A stretch of DNA of 64,000 nucleotides, taken from positions 42,259-106,258 of the forward strand of contig CALFXJ010000026.1 of assembly GCA_937958105.1 (NCBI GenBank), written 5' to 3'. Below the pieces are notes generated by a model. The model had not been told where the DNA came from, searched no databases, and was given only the letters and a program-made list of their open reading frames with translations. The stretch's first letter is position 1, and the number at the start of each line of letters is the position of its first letter. Both the position numbers and the translations under genes were made by a program. The stretch comes from an uncultured Cellvibrio sp. GTDB lineage: Bacteria > Pseudomonadota > Gammaproteobacteria > Pseudomonadales > Cellvibrionaceae. Positions 1-8,663 of the stretch are shown one piece after another.

Positions 1-1877
1 GTTACGTTCTGCAAGTTATTGCCGGTGGCTCCGATTAATCGCAACACTTTTTCTGGGTCAAAAGGATGGCGCTTTTCCGGAACCGCAATTTCGCGCTTGC
101 CGCTAAGGTATTGGCCGGTAATGGATTCTTTATTGGCCATAATCTTCTTGACGTCGCCCTGGGCAATAACCTGGCCCCCGTGAACGCCTGCGCCGGGACC
201 TATGTCAATAACGTGGTCGGCCTGACGAATAGCATCTTCATCGTGCTCTACAACAATAACGGTGTTCCCCAGATCTCGCAGATGCGTCAGGGTCTTGAGG
301 AGCCGTTCGTTATCGCGCTGATGTAAACCAATGGAAGGTTCATCAAGTATGTACATCACTCCGACGAGGCCGGCTCCGATCTGACTGGCGAGGCGGATAC
401 GCTGGGCTTCGCCTCCTGACAAGGTTTCTGCGCTGCGGTTGAGCGTCAGATAATTCAGGCCGACATCCACAAGAAAGCGGAAGCGGTCACGCAACTCTTT
501 CAAAATTTTGTCAGCGATGCCTGCTTTGCGCCCACTGAATTTCAATTGCTGAAAATAATCGTAGGCATCGGCTACAGGAAGTTCAGTGATTTGTGGCAGG
601 GTTCGGTTATCGACAAATACATATCGAGCTTCTGTTCTGAGGCGTGTGCCTTCACACTCGGGGCAATGGTTAGTGGATAAATATTTCGCCAGCTCCTCGC
701 GCACCATCTGAGACTCTGTGTCCCGATAGCGTCGCTCCATGTTGGGAAGAACACCTTCGAAGGTGTGCGTGCGCTTGTAAACATCGCCGCGATCGTTGAC
801 ATAATTGAAGGCGATCAGCTCGTTGCCTGAACCATACAATACGGCGTCCCGTTGTTTTTGTTTCAGTTTCTTCCACGGGGTATCAACATCAAAGCCATAA
901 TGCTCGGCGAGTGAAGCGAGCATGTGGAAATAGTAAACGTTGCGCTTGTCCCACCCGCGTATGGCGCCTTCGGATAAGGACGCCTCGGGAAACTGGACGA
1001 CCTTGTCTTCATCAAAATACTGTCTGACTCCGAGACCGTCGCACGCTGGACAGGCGCCGGCCGGGTTATTAAAGGAAAACAGGCGTGGCTCCAGCTCGCT
1101 AAGACTGTAATCACAGATGGGGCAGGCGTGTCTGGAGGAAAACAGACGGTCCGGCGCTTCGCCGTCCATATAGCTGATGCTGGCAATTCCTTCTGATAAA
1201 TTCAAGGCTGTTTCAAAAGATTCAGCGAGTCGTAGTTTCAGGTCATCGCGCACTTTGAAGCGATCAACCACAACGTCGATATTATGCTTTTTCTTTTTAT
1301 CGAGTTTGGGCGCATCGTCCAGATCGACCAGTAAGCCGTTGATGCGGGCCCGGATAAATCCGTCGCGTTTTAATTGGTTCAGTATGTGAATATGCTCGCC
1401 TTTGCGGTCCCGCACCACTGGTGCCAGCAGCATCAGCTTTGTGCCTTCGGGTAGTGCACACACTGTGTCTACCATCTCGCTGACGGTCTGAGCTGCAAGG
1501 GGTTCATTGTGAATCGGGCAGCGAGGCTCTCCGACCCGGGCGTAGAGCAAACGCAGGTAATCATAGATCTCAGTGATGGTGCCTACCGTCGAACGGGGGT
1601 TGTGCGAGGTGGATTTTTGCTCGATCGAGATGGCTGGGCTCAAGCCTTCAATATGGTCTACATCGGGCTTCTCCATCATGGATAAAAACTGACGTGCATA
1701 AGTAGACAAGGACTCTACATAGCGGCGCTGGCCTTCAGCGTAGAGCGTGTCAAATGCAAGGGAGGATTTTCCTGAACCGGAAGGGCCGGTAATGACCACC
1801 AGCTTGTCGCGCGGTATATCCAGATCAATGTTCTTGAGATTGTGGGTGCGTGCACCCCTGACGATAATCGTATCCAT
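1..1877 (-). CDS. uvrA: UvrABC excinuclease subunit A (partial, 3' end outside window)
   Basis: UvrA is the damage-recognising ABC ATPase of nucleotide excision repair; it acts as a dimer that loads UvrB on DNA in the cytoplasm. About 625 codons are present. The protein starts MDTIIVRGARTHNLKNID, has a Walker A GPSGSGKSS near residue 31, zinc-binding CPIC and CPAC pairs around residues 250-280, an ABC signature LSGGEAQR near residue 487 and a Walker B ILDEPSIGLH just after. The reading frame runs off the left edge of the window about two thirds of the way through a usual 940-residue protein, so the second ATPase half is not visible. The ATG at 1877 gives the standard UvrA N-terminus. It is divergent from the transporter gene at 2058, with about 180 bp between them; this layout beside ssb is familiar from Pseudomonas. 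Confidence 0.97.
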   Translation of the reverse strand, partial: MDTIIVRGARTHNLKNIDLDIPRDKLVVITGPSGSGKSSLAFDTLYAEGQRRYVESLSTYARQFLSMMEKPDVDHIEGLSPAISIEQKSTSHNPRSTVGTITEIYDYLRLLYARVGEPRCPIHNEPLAAQTVSEMVDTVCALPEGTKLMLLAPVVRDRKGEHIHILNQLKRDGFIRARINGLLVDLDDAPKLDKKKKHNIDVVVDRFKVRDDLKLRLAESFETALNLSEGIASISYMDGEAPDRLFSSRHACPICDYSLSELEPRLFSFNNPAGACPACDGLGVRQYFDEDKVVQFPEASLSEGAIRGWDKRNVYYFHMLASLAEHYGFDVDTPWKKLKQKQRDAVLYGSGNELIAFNYVNDRGDVYKRTHTFEGVLPNMERRYRDTESQMVREELAKYLSTNHCPECEGTRLRTEARYVFVDNRTLPQITELPVADAYDYFQQLKFSGRKAGIADKILKELRDRFRFLVDVGLNYLTLNRSAETLSGGEAQRIRLASQIGAGLVGVMYILDEPSIGLHQRDNERLLKTLTHLRDLGNTVIVVEHDEDAIRQADHVIDIGPGAGVHGGQVIAQGDVKKIMANKESITGQYLSGKREIAVPEKRHPFDPEKVLRLIGATGNNLQNV

Positions 1878-2057
1878 TAACCACCTTACAGCTGCGCGGG
1901 TGAAAGAAGAGACAAAGCACCCGATTATACGGAAATCTCTCGCCAAAAGTTGTCAGGAGACGTGTTTTTGCTGGCAGGATAGGGAAACCGGTAAGCGGCT
2001 GGCCTCTCACTCACCGCTCTTGATAGAATCGCCTCTTTTCATTAGGCATCACTACCC

Positions 2058-3413
2058 GTGCAAACAAACCCGGTTCCTTTTGAGCGACGAGTCATCGTTT
2101 CCCTGGCAGCGCTGTATTCATTCCGTATGTTCGGTCTGTTTATGCTGCTGCCGGTCCTGGCGTTGTACAGCTCTGACTACAGTGGCAGTTCGCCGTTCCT
2201 TTTAGGCCTGGCGTTGGGAGCCTATGGCTTCAGTCAGGCGCTGCTGCAGATTCCCTTTGGAGTTTTATCTGATCGTATCGGCCGTAAACCGGTGATCTTC
2301 GCGGGCCTGATTATTTTTGTCTTTGGCAGTGTCATTGCGGCGCAGGCTGATACGGTGATGGAGTTAATCATCGGGCGATTCCTGCAAGGCGGGGGCGCAA
2401 TCTCTGCAGCCGTGATGGCATTGCTGACGGACCTGACGACAGAAGAGAATCGCACCAAAGCCATGGCCACGATCGGCGCGTCCATTGGAGTATCCTTTTC
2501 TGTGGCTCTGACGGTTGGTCCGTTGATGGCGGCCTGGGCCGGGGTGTCCAGCATTTTCTGGCTGACTGCAGCTCTGGGTATTGTTGGAATCGCTATCCTG
2601 TTCGGTGCTGTACCGGCAGTAGCGGCGCCGCAGCGTCGTCGGGAGGCTGGCGCGGTACCGGCTTTGATGTGGAACACATTCAAGAATCCGGATCTGCTGC
2701 GGCTGAACTTCGGAATTTTTGCACTGCATTTTGTATTGATGGCTAACTTTATGGTGTTGCCATCAATCCTTGAGCAGCAACTGGGCGTAGGAAGGGATTA
2801 CCACGGGCTGCTGTATTTTCCTCTTCTGGCACTGGCGTTTGTAGTGATGTTGCCGTTCATCATCGTTGCTGAGAAGCGCCGTCAGATCAAACCGGTGTTT
2901 CTGGGGGCAGTAGGCTTGCTGGTGCTGATGGAGTTGGCATTGATGCGCACGCCTCCTAATATGCCCCTGACGCTGATTGCAATATTCCTGTTTTTTACGG
3001 CGTTCAACTTGCTTGAGGCCACCCTGCCTTCCATGGTCAGCAAGATTGCCCCAGCGGGAGCCAAGGGCACTGCCACAGGTATTTATGCCACCTGCCAGGT
3101 GCTGGGCGTATTTTCTGGTGGGGCTGTCGGTGGCTGGCTGCTCCAGCAGTGGGGGATGATGGCCGTACTTGCTGTGGCTGCTGTGATAGGGCTGGCGTGG
3201 TTGATTATTGCCTGGTTCATGCGGCCTCCGCGCTATCTGGCCAGTGTTCTCATCCCCCTGCGTGGGCAGGATCCTCTATTGGTGTCGGAGCAGCTGCGTG
3301 CGGTAGAAGGGGTGGCGGAAGTCCTGGTGGTCAGCTCGGAAAACACAATCTATCTAAAAGTTGATCCACGGTTGGTAGATCGTCAGGCATTGACTGACAT
3401 TGTGGAAAAATAA
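2058..3413 (+). CDS. MFS transporter, YajR-like, with C-terminal YAM-type domain
   Basis: A 451-residue inner-membrane transporter of the major facilitator superfamily with about 12 hydrophobic segments. The loop 2-3 signature appears as GVLSDRIGRKP near residue 70, and the helix after it carries GRFLQGGGA. The last 55-60 residues (from about YLASVLIPLRG) are soluble and read as a small ferredoxin-like fold, as in E. coli YajR, where it is called the YAM domain. The start is a GTG giving MQTNPVPFERR; the next in-frame Met is inside the first membrane helix, so GTG is preferred. The substrate cannot be told from sequence. An MFS gene in this slot between uvrA and ssb is usual in pseudomonads. 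Confidence 0.88.
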   Translation: MQTNPVPFERRVIVSLAALYSFRMFGLFMLLPVLALYSSDYSGSSPFLLGLALGAYGFSQALLQIPFGVLSDRIGRKPVIFAGLIIFVFGSVIAAQADTVMELIIGRFLQGGGAISAAVMALLTDLTTEENRTKAMATIGASIGVSFSVALTVGPLMAAWAGVSSIFWLTAALGIVGIAILFGAVPAVAAPQRRREAGAVPALMWNTFKNPDLLRLNFGIFALHFVLMANFMVLPSILEQQLGVGRDYHGLLYFPLLALAFVVMLPFIIVAEKRRQIKPVFLGAVGLLVLMELALMRTPPNMPLTLIAIFLFFTAFNLLEATLPSMVSKIAPAGAKGTATGIYATCQVLGVFSGGAVGGWLLQQWGMMAVLAVAAVIGLAWLIIAWFMRPPRYLASVLIPLRGQDPLLVSEQLRAVEGVAEVLVVSSENTIYLKVDPRLVDRQALTDIVEK

Positions 3414-3521
3414 GCACTGCCTTCTGGTATGCGGTGGCGAGGGCTGATAAATTGGCAGCCCGGTTGAATAGGTTAAATGTCGCCAGAGGCGAATACACGA
3501 TAAATCAAGAGGAGAAGTTAC

Positions 3522-4067
3522 ATGGCTCGTGGGATCAATAAAGTTATTCTGATTGGTAATGTGGGTCAGGACCCGGAAGTCAAATATATGCCCTCGGGCG
3601 GAGCGGTTACTAATATCAGCGTGGCGACCTCAGAAACCTGGAAGGACAAGAATACTGGGCAGCCCCAGGAGCGCACTGAGTGGCACCGGGTGGTATTTTT
3701 CAACCGCCTCGGTGAGATCGCGGGTGAATATCTGCGCAAAGGCAGCAAGGTTTATATTGAAGGCTCTTTGCGTACGCGCAAATGGCAGGCGCAGGACGGC
3801 ACAGACAGATACACCACAGAAATTGTCGCCAATGAAATGCAAATGCTGGACAGCCGGGGCGATAATGCCAGCAGCAATATGGGTGGCGATTACGGGCAGG
3901 GGTACGGTCAGAATCAAGGATTCAGCCAGCCTAAAGCAGTGCCGAGCAGTCCGCAGCCCGCTCCTCAATACGGTAATCAAGGCGGCTTTGGCTCTTCCGG
4001 CCAAGGCAACGCACCTCAACAACCGCCAGCCGGTTTTGACAGTTTTGATGATGACATTCCGTTTTAA
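3522..4067 (+). CDS. ssb: single-stranded DNA-binding protein
   Basis: SSB coats single-stranded DNA during replication, recombination and repair and recruits partner proteins through its C-terminal tip. The 181-residue protein begins MARGINKVILIGNVGQDPE and carries the OB fold over residues 1-110, including the conserved EWHRVVFF stretch. A long Gln/Gly/Pro/Ser-rich linker follows, and the protein ends in the acidic tip DDDIPF that binds partner proteins. A strong ribosome-binding site (AGAGGAGA) lies about 7 bases before the ATG. A hairpin terminator follows immediately after the stop. Confidence 0.97.
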   Translation: MARGINKVILIGNVGQDPEVKYMPSGGAVTNISVATSETWKDKNTGQPQERTEWHRVVFFNRLGEIAGEYLRKGSKVYIEGSLRTRKWQAQDGTDRYTTEIVANEMQMLDSRGDNASSNMGGDYGQGYGQNQGFSQPKAVPSSPQPAPQYGNQGGFGSSGQGNAPQQPPAGFDSFDDDIPF

Positions 4068-4070
4068 TAA

Positions 4071-4097
4071 AAAGCCCCGGTCAGCCGGGGCTTTTTA
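4071..4097. terminator. bidirectional rho-independent terminator after ssb
   Basis: A 10-bp perfect stem (AAAGCCCCGG / CCGGGGCTTT) with a 4-base loop is followed by a T run on the plus strand and preceded by an A run. It can therefore end ssb on the plus strand and the SDR gene at 4115-4849 on the minus strand. Confidence 0.9.
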
Positions 4098-4114
4098 TTT
4101 ATAACTTCCTGATG

Positions 4115-4849
4115 TTAAAAGGCACTGCTGGTTGGACGAACGATCAGTTCATTGACATCGACGCTATCTGGCTGAGCAACTGCGTACAAAACCGCCTGGG
4201 CAATGGCATCTGGCGTCAAGGCAGCCTTGCGCCACTCTTTAAGCTGGCCCTTGGTCGCTTCATCGCTGATGTCATGACCCAGTTCAGTCTCTACAACTCC
4301 CGGGCTAATGGTAGTTACACGAATGTCTTTTGACTCCTGACGCAATCCTTCGGAAATTGCCCACACCGCATACTTGGTCGCACAATATACGGCACCCGTC
4401 GGGACTACGACATGAGCGCCGATGGACGCAGTGTTGATGAAGTGGCCTCGTCCCTGGGCCTGCATCAGTGGTAAGCCGGCAGCAATTCCATTCAGAACAC
4501 CGCGGATATTGATATCAATCATCCGGTTCCACTCATCCACCTTCAGTTCACTCATGGGGGAGAGAGGCATGATGCCGGCATTATTGAAGATGACGTCTAC
4601 CTGGCCAAAAGTCCGTTCGGCAAAGCCAATCAGCGCTTTTACCGCGACCAGATCAGTGACATCCACAGCCATAAACGCAGCTTGTCCGCCGCTGTTGCGG
4701 ATATCTATAACAATCTGCTCCAGCTTCTCGGTTCTGCGGGCGCCCAGGACCAGCTTGGCTCCGTGTTCAGCAAGCAGACGGGCACTGGCTTCGCCGATGC
4801 CACTGCTTGCACCAGTGATCACGATAACTTTATCTTGAACGTTTTTCAT
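4115..4849 (-). CDS. short-chain dehydrogenase/reductase (classical SDR)
   Basis: A 244-residue cytosolic NAD(P)-dependent oxidoreductase. It shows the cofactor motif TGASSGIG at residues 12-19, the NNAG structural motif near residue 90, a catalytic Ser in NTASIGA and the YCATK active site. An Arg-rich stretch after the second strand (GARRTEKL) suggests NADP(H) preference, which is inference. The gene is divergent from the AraC-family regulator at 5022 with about 170 bp between them, the usual layout of a regulator and its target. The substrate is unknown. Close relatives are often annotated as generic SDR oxidoreductases of the YdfG type. Confidence 0.88.
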   Translation of the reverse strand: MKNVQDKVIVITGASSGIGEASARLLAEHGAKLVLGARRTEKLEQIVIDIRNSGGQAAFMAVDVTDLVAVKALIGFAERTFGQVDVIFNNAGIMPLSPMSELKVDEWNRMIDINIRGVLNGIAAGLPLMQAQGRGHFINTASIGAHVVVPTGAVYCATKYAVWAISEGLRQESKDIRVTTISPGVVETELGHDISDEATKGQLKEWRKAALTPDAIAQAVLYAVAQPDSVDVNELIVRPTSSAF

Positions 4850-5021
4850 AACGACTCCTTGGTCGAGGTTGGTAGTGGAGTCAGAATAAGGGGCATACCC
4901 GAAAGCGTTAATGCACGGATCTGCGCAACTCTTGCCTATTCCTGCAAATAATCTTTTGCCTCATTTATTTTCATAGCTTGCTTTTGTACTCTCGATACGT
5001 GATCAAACGGAGAGACATTCG

Positions 5022-5918
5022 GTGATGAACGAACAGCAACAACAGGAACTGATTCGTCTGGTAGGCGCTTTTTCCCCGCGAGATGGAATACATCCGACCC
5101 TTATCCCTGGCTTGAAGTGTATTAAGGGGTCAGCCTTGAGCATGAAGTTTCCGGTGGTGTATGAGCCGTCTTTTTGCCTGATTGTGCAGGGAGAAAAGGA
5201 AGTGATGCTGGAGGAGGAAAGGTATCGGTATGCTCCCTCCCAGTTTCTCATGGTGTCGGTAGATCTGCCGGTAACCGGGCAGGTAGTGCTGGCGAACCGC
5301 GACGTGCCTTATCTGAGTATTCAGATTGACCTTGATCTACGCCAGATCAATGAGCTGATTCCTGAAATAGAATCCTGTGATACTCGTTCGCTCCCTAGTT
5401 CTCGCGGGCTTTTTGTCGGTGAGGCTGATGTGGCGCTGGTGGGGGTGGTTCTGCGCCTCGTTGAGCTGCTGGAAAGCCCCGGAGACATCGATTTCCTGGC
5501 ACCGTTGATTAAACGGGAGCTTTATTACCGCTTACTGAAAGGCCCTTATGGTTCCCGGATGGTGCAGATGGCCATGCAGGGCGGGAACATGCAGCGAATC
5601 TCCCAGGTAATTAGGTTTTTGAAGAGTAACTTTGACCAGCCCGTCTGTATAACGCAGATGGTGGATATGGCTAATATGAGTCCCTCTTCATTTCACGCGC
5701 ACTTCAAAGAGGTTACGGCGATGAGCCCCTTACAATACCAGAAGCGCCTGCGCTTGCTGGAGGCGCGGCGAATTATGCTGGTAGACGCTGTTGATGCTTC
5801 TAAGGCTGCGTATCGGGTGGGCTACGAAAGCCCGTCGCAGTTCAGCCGGGAATATTCAAGAATGTTCGGCGCGCCGCCACTGCGGGATATAGAAAGTCTG
5901 CGCGCCCAGGCTGTCTGA
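5022..5918 (+). CDS. AraC-family transcriptional regulator (AraC_N type)
   Basis: A 298-residue regulator. The N-terminal two thirds match the AraC_N cupin-like domain (for example EPSFCLIVQGEKEVML and LMVSVDLPV near residues 47-87). The C-terminal 100 residues carry two helix-turn-helix motifs (ITQMVDMANMSPSSFHAHFK and ASKAAYRVGYESPSQFSREYSRMFG). GTG at 5022 and ATG at 5025 are both possible starts behind the GGAGAG ribosome-binding site. It is divergent from the SDR gene and probably controls it; regulators of this subfamily commonly sit next to a reductase responding to aldehydes or related compounds, so that link is inference. Confidence 0.9.
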   Translation: MMNEQQQQELIRLVGAFSPRDGIHPTLIPGLKCIKGSALSMKFPVVYEPSFCLIVQGEKEVMLEEERYRYAPSQFLMVSVDLPVTGQVVLANRDVPYLSIQIDLDLRQINELIPEIESCDTRSLPSSRGLFVGEADVALVGVVLRLVELLESPGDIDFLAPLIKRELYYRLLKGPYGSRMVQMAMQGGNMQRISQVIRFLKSNFDQPVCITQMVDMANMSPSSFHAHFKEVTAMSPLQYQKRLRLLEARRIMLVDAVDASKAAYRVGYESPSQFSREYSRMFGAPPLRDIESLRAQAV

Positions 5919-5943
5919 TGCACCTGGGCTGGCAGGTGATGGC

Positions 5944-6246
5944 TTAGCGATGCAGGTTGGAAAGCTTGGGATTGGCTTTTTTATTAGGACGATAGAGTAA
6001 AACTATTTTGCCTACTTCCTGTACCAGTTCAACATGAGGCAGCTCCTGCAGCTGGGCAACGACCTCTTTTCGCTCTTCGCGGTCCGCAATGGCGAGCTTG
6101 ACCTTGATCAGCTCATGGTCATCCAGGGCACGATTCAGCTCCTGCACGACCCCTTCGCTTAAGCCATTGCCGGCCACGGTCACAATCGGATTCAGTTGAT
6201 GACCAATCGTACGAAATTGTTTTTTACGGTCGGCGGTGAGGGGCAT
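5944..6246 (-). CDS. yhbY: ribosome assembly RNA-binding protein YhbY (CRM domain)
   Basis: A 100-residue CRM-domain protein that binds pre-50S ribosomal particles. It begins MPLTADRKKQFRTIGHQLNP and has the CRM GxxG loop as GNGLSEGV, followed by the ELIKVKL strand. An in-frame start 48 bases upstream exists, but MPLTADRKK is the usual family N-terminus, so 6246 is chosen. In most gammaproteobacteria yhbY stands divergent to rlmE-ftsH; here ftsH is present but rlmE is not. The gene is convergent with the AraC regulator gene ending at 5918. Confidence 0.92.
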   Translation of the reverse strand: MPLTADRKKQFRTIGHQLNPIVTVAGNGLSEGVVQELNRALDDHELIKVKLAIADREERKEVVAQLQELPHVELVQEVGKIVLLYRPNKKANPKLSNLHR

Positions 6247-6647
6247 AGGATTAACCTTTGAGAACATGTATAAAAGCCGGGCATTGTAGCGCATGAAGCC
6301 TGAGAGCGGTAATGGCGGGTAAACACATTCCCGATATGCTGATTAGCCTTGTAATGTGTCGTAAGGCCCCCACTATAAGCGAACTTAGCTGAAAATCCGT
6401 GGCCGAGCTGACGCTGTCGTCTTCAACTGGTGAAACCAAACAGCGGGAAAATGGCCAAAACAAGTTGAGATCTCAAGCTGCATCACCGATGAATCAGCGA
6501 AAATCATGTCAGAGATTGTGTAATTTATTGTTAATTGCCGCGGAATTCTGCAAATCATCGTCTTTCCCTGAGGTGTGTCTGCCGATCTTCCACACTATAC
6601 TGATACAACAACGCGAAAATATTTGATGTGCGACTGAGGAAGCGTCC
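6247..6647. other. 400-bp yhbY-ftsH intergenic region; rlmE absent
   Basis: This gap lies where the 23S rRNA methyltransferase gene rlmE (rrmJ/ftsJ) normally stands upstream of ftsH. No frame encodes the RlmE SAM-binding motif or its N-terminal RSR/KL region. A short open frame at 6399-6626 has no family features. A TATACT element at about 6595-6600 could be the -10 of the ftsH promoter, but no convincing -35 is seen. Confidence 0.6.
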
Positions 6648-8573
6648 TTGAACGATATGACAAAGAACCTAATCCTGTGGCTGGTTATCGCTGTAGTCCT
6701 GTTCAGCGTGTTTGAAAACTTTAACAAGGGCTCCAGCAATGAAAGCCTGAGCTATTCAGAGTTCATCCTCGCTGTGAAGGACAATCGCGTGCGGGAGGTG
6801 ACTATCGATGGCTTGACGATCGAAGGCGTTTATACAAATAACGCCCCCTTCAAGACGATTCGCCCTCAGGTGCAGGATCCAAAGCTCATTGATGATCTGC
6901 TGAACCATAAAGTCGCTGTCAAAGGCCGCGAGGTAGAGCAGCCCAGTCTGTGGCATCAGTTGCTGGTGGCCAGCTTCCCCATCCTGATCATTATTGCTGT
7001 CTTCCTGTTTTTTATGCGCCAGATGCAGGGTGGCGGCGGTGGCCGTGGCGGCCCCATGAGTTTTGGAAAGAGTAAGGCGCGGTTGTTGGGTGAGGATCAG
7101 ATAAAAACCAGCTTTGCTGACGTGGCCGGTGTTGATGAGGCCAAAGAAGAGGTTCAGGAACTGGTCGAATATCTGCGTGATCCTTCGAAATTCCAGCGTC
7201 TGGGGGGCAAGATTCCGCGCGGGGTGCTGATGGTAGGCCCACCGGGAACCGGTAAAACCCTGCTCGCAAAAGCCATCGCAGGTGAAGCCAAGGTACCGTT
7301 CTTTTCTATTTCAGGTTCCGATTTTGTAGAGATGTTTGTGGGGGTGGGCGCTTCCCGGGTCCGCGACATGTTTGACCAGGCGAAAAAGCAGGCTCCCTGC
7401 ATTATCTTTATCGATGAGATTGACGCTGTAGGCCGTCATCGTGGCGGCGGCCATGGCGGTGGCCATGATGAGCGTGAACAAACGCTTAACCAGCTGCTGG
7501 TTGAGATGGATGGTTTTGAGGGCAATGATGGCGTCATCATCATCGCTGCCACTAACCGCGCAGATGTATTGGACCGCGCGTTGCTTCGTCCGGGTCGTTT
7601 TGACCGTCAGGTTTTTGTTGGCCTGCCTGACATCCGTGGGCGGGAGCAGATTCTGAAAGTGCATATGCGTAAGGTGCCTATTGAAGAGCGGGTCAGCGCG
7701 TCGGTTATTGCACGCGGTACGCCTGGATTCTCAGGAGCGGATCTGGCTAACCTGGTGAATGAGGCTGCGTTATTTGCAGCGCGCGGTAATAAGCGACTCG
7801 TCACCATGGAAGATTTCGAGAAAGCTCGTGACAAGATCATGATGGGTGCGGAGCGCCGTACCATGGTGATGAGCGAGAAGGAAAAAGAAAACACTGCCTA
7901 TCATGAAGCTGGGCATGCCATCGTGGCGCGACTGGTGCCTGAACATGATCCGGTCCATAAAGTCACCATTATTCCGCGTGGTCGGGCCTTGGGTGTAACT
8001 CAGTTTCTCCCGGAAGGCGATAAGTACAGCATGAGTAAGCGCTCACTTGAATCGAGCATCTGTACATTGTTCGGTGGGCGTATCGCAGAGGAAATGACAC
8101 TGGGTTTTGACGGTATCACCACCGGAGCATCCAATGATATTGAGCGAGCCACTGACCTGGCTCGCCGTATGGTGACCAAGTGGGGTTTATCGACCAAACT
8201 GGGGCCACTTCATTATGGTGAAGAGGAAGGTGCTTATCCGGGCATGTCCTCTCAGCAATATTCTGACGAGACATCCAAGCTCATAGATGAGGAAGTTCGT
8301 CGGATAATTGATGAGTGCTACGCCCGTGCTCAGAAGATATTGGAAGAAAATCGCGACATCCTTGAAGCCATGAAAGATGCACTCATGGAATATGAAACCA
8401 TTGATGCTGAACAGGTGGATGACCTGATGGCCCGGCGTAAAGTACGCCCACCAAGGGACTGGCATGATGATGACTTCAACAGTCACCTGCGCTCTAAAGA
8501 TACGGGTGATGGTAAAAAGGGGCCTGACGAGAATCCGGCCGGGCCGATAGGTGGACCGGCAAAAGACCACTGA
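6648..8573 (+). CDS. ftsH: ATP-dependent zinc metalloprotease FtsH
   Basis: FtsH is the essential membrane-anchored AAA+ protease that degrades misfolded membrane proteins and regulators such as LpxC and sigma-32. The 641-residue protein has an N-terminal membrane helix (about 7-25), a short periplasmic domain and a second helix (about 103-122). The AAA module has Walker A GPPGTGKT, Walker B IIFIDEIDA and the SRH arginine finger in LLRPGRFDRQ; the zinc protease motif is HEAGH. The start is TTG: MNDMTKNLILWLV aligns with the FtsH N-terminus known in pseudomonads, and a GAGGA site lies about 8 bases before it. The C-terminal tail is Gly/Asp/Lys-rich. A terminator follows. Confidence 0.97.
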   Translation: MNDMTKNLILWLVIAVVLFSVFENFNKGSSNESLSYSEFILAVKDNRVREVTIDGLTIEGVYTNNAPFKTIRPQVQDPKLIDDLLNHKVAVKGREVEQPSLWHQLLVASFPILIIIAVFLFFMRQMQGGGGGRGGPMSFGKSKARLLGEDQIKTSFADVAGVDEAKEEVQELVEYLRDPSKFQRLGGKIPRGVLMVGPPGTGKTLLAKAIAGEAKVPFFSISGSDFVEMFVGVGASRVRDMFDQAKKQAPCIIFIDEIDAVGRHRGGGHGGGHDEREQTLNQLLVEMDGFEGNDGVIIIAATNRADVLDRALLRPGRFDRQVFVGLPDIRGREQILKVHMRKVPIEERVSASVIARGTPGFSGADLANLVNEAALFAARGNKRLVTMEDFEKARDKIMMGAERRTMVMSEKEKENTAYHEAGHAIVARLVPEHDPVHKVTIIPRGRALGVTQFLPEGDKYSMSKRSLESSICTLFGGRIAEEMTLGFDGITTGASNDIERATDLARRMVTKWGLSTKLGPLHYGEEEGAYPGMSSQQYSDETSKLIDEEVRRIIDECYARAQKILEENRDILEAMKDALMEYETIDAEQVDDLMARRKVRPPRDWHDDDFNSHLRSKDTGDGKKGPDENPAGPIGGPAKDH

Positions 8574-8590
8574 TCTAAGGCTTTCTGCCA

Positions 8591-8621
8591 CAACCCCGAG
8601 CTTGCTCGGGGTTGTTTTTTT
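8591..8621 (+). terminator. rho-independent terminator after ftsH
   Basis: The hairpin CAACCCCGAG / CTCGGGGTTG with loop CTTG is followed by seven or more T residues. It separates ftsH from folP and argues against the folP start at 8625, which would lie directly after the T run. Confidence 0.9.
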
Positions 8622-8663
8622 ATAATGACCCGAATTTCTGCACATCTGTCTTCGAGGTACAAG

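Noticed and set aside
1747..2205. Plus-strand frame over the uvrA-MFS junction
   Set aside because: Overlaps both the uvrA start and the transporter start in other frames, with no family features.
5920..5938. Hairpin CACCTG/CAGGTG between the AraC regulator and yhbY genes as terminator
   Set aside because: No T run on either strand; stem only 6 bp.
6399..6626. Short frame upstream of ftsH as a remnant of rlmE
   Set aside because: No RlmE motif in any part; composition looks random.
8625..8663. Upstream ATG for folP
   Set aside because: Lies directly on the T run of the ftsH terminator; ATG 8664 has a proper ribosome-binding site.
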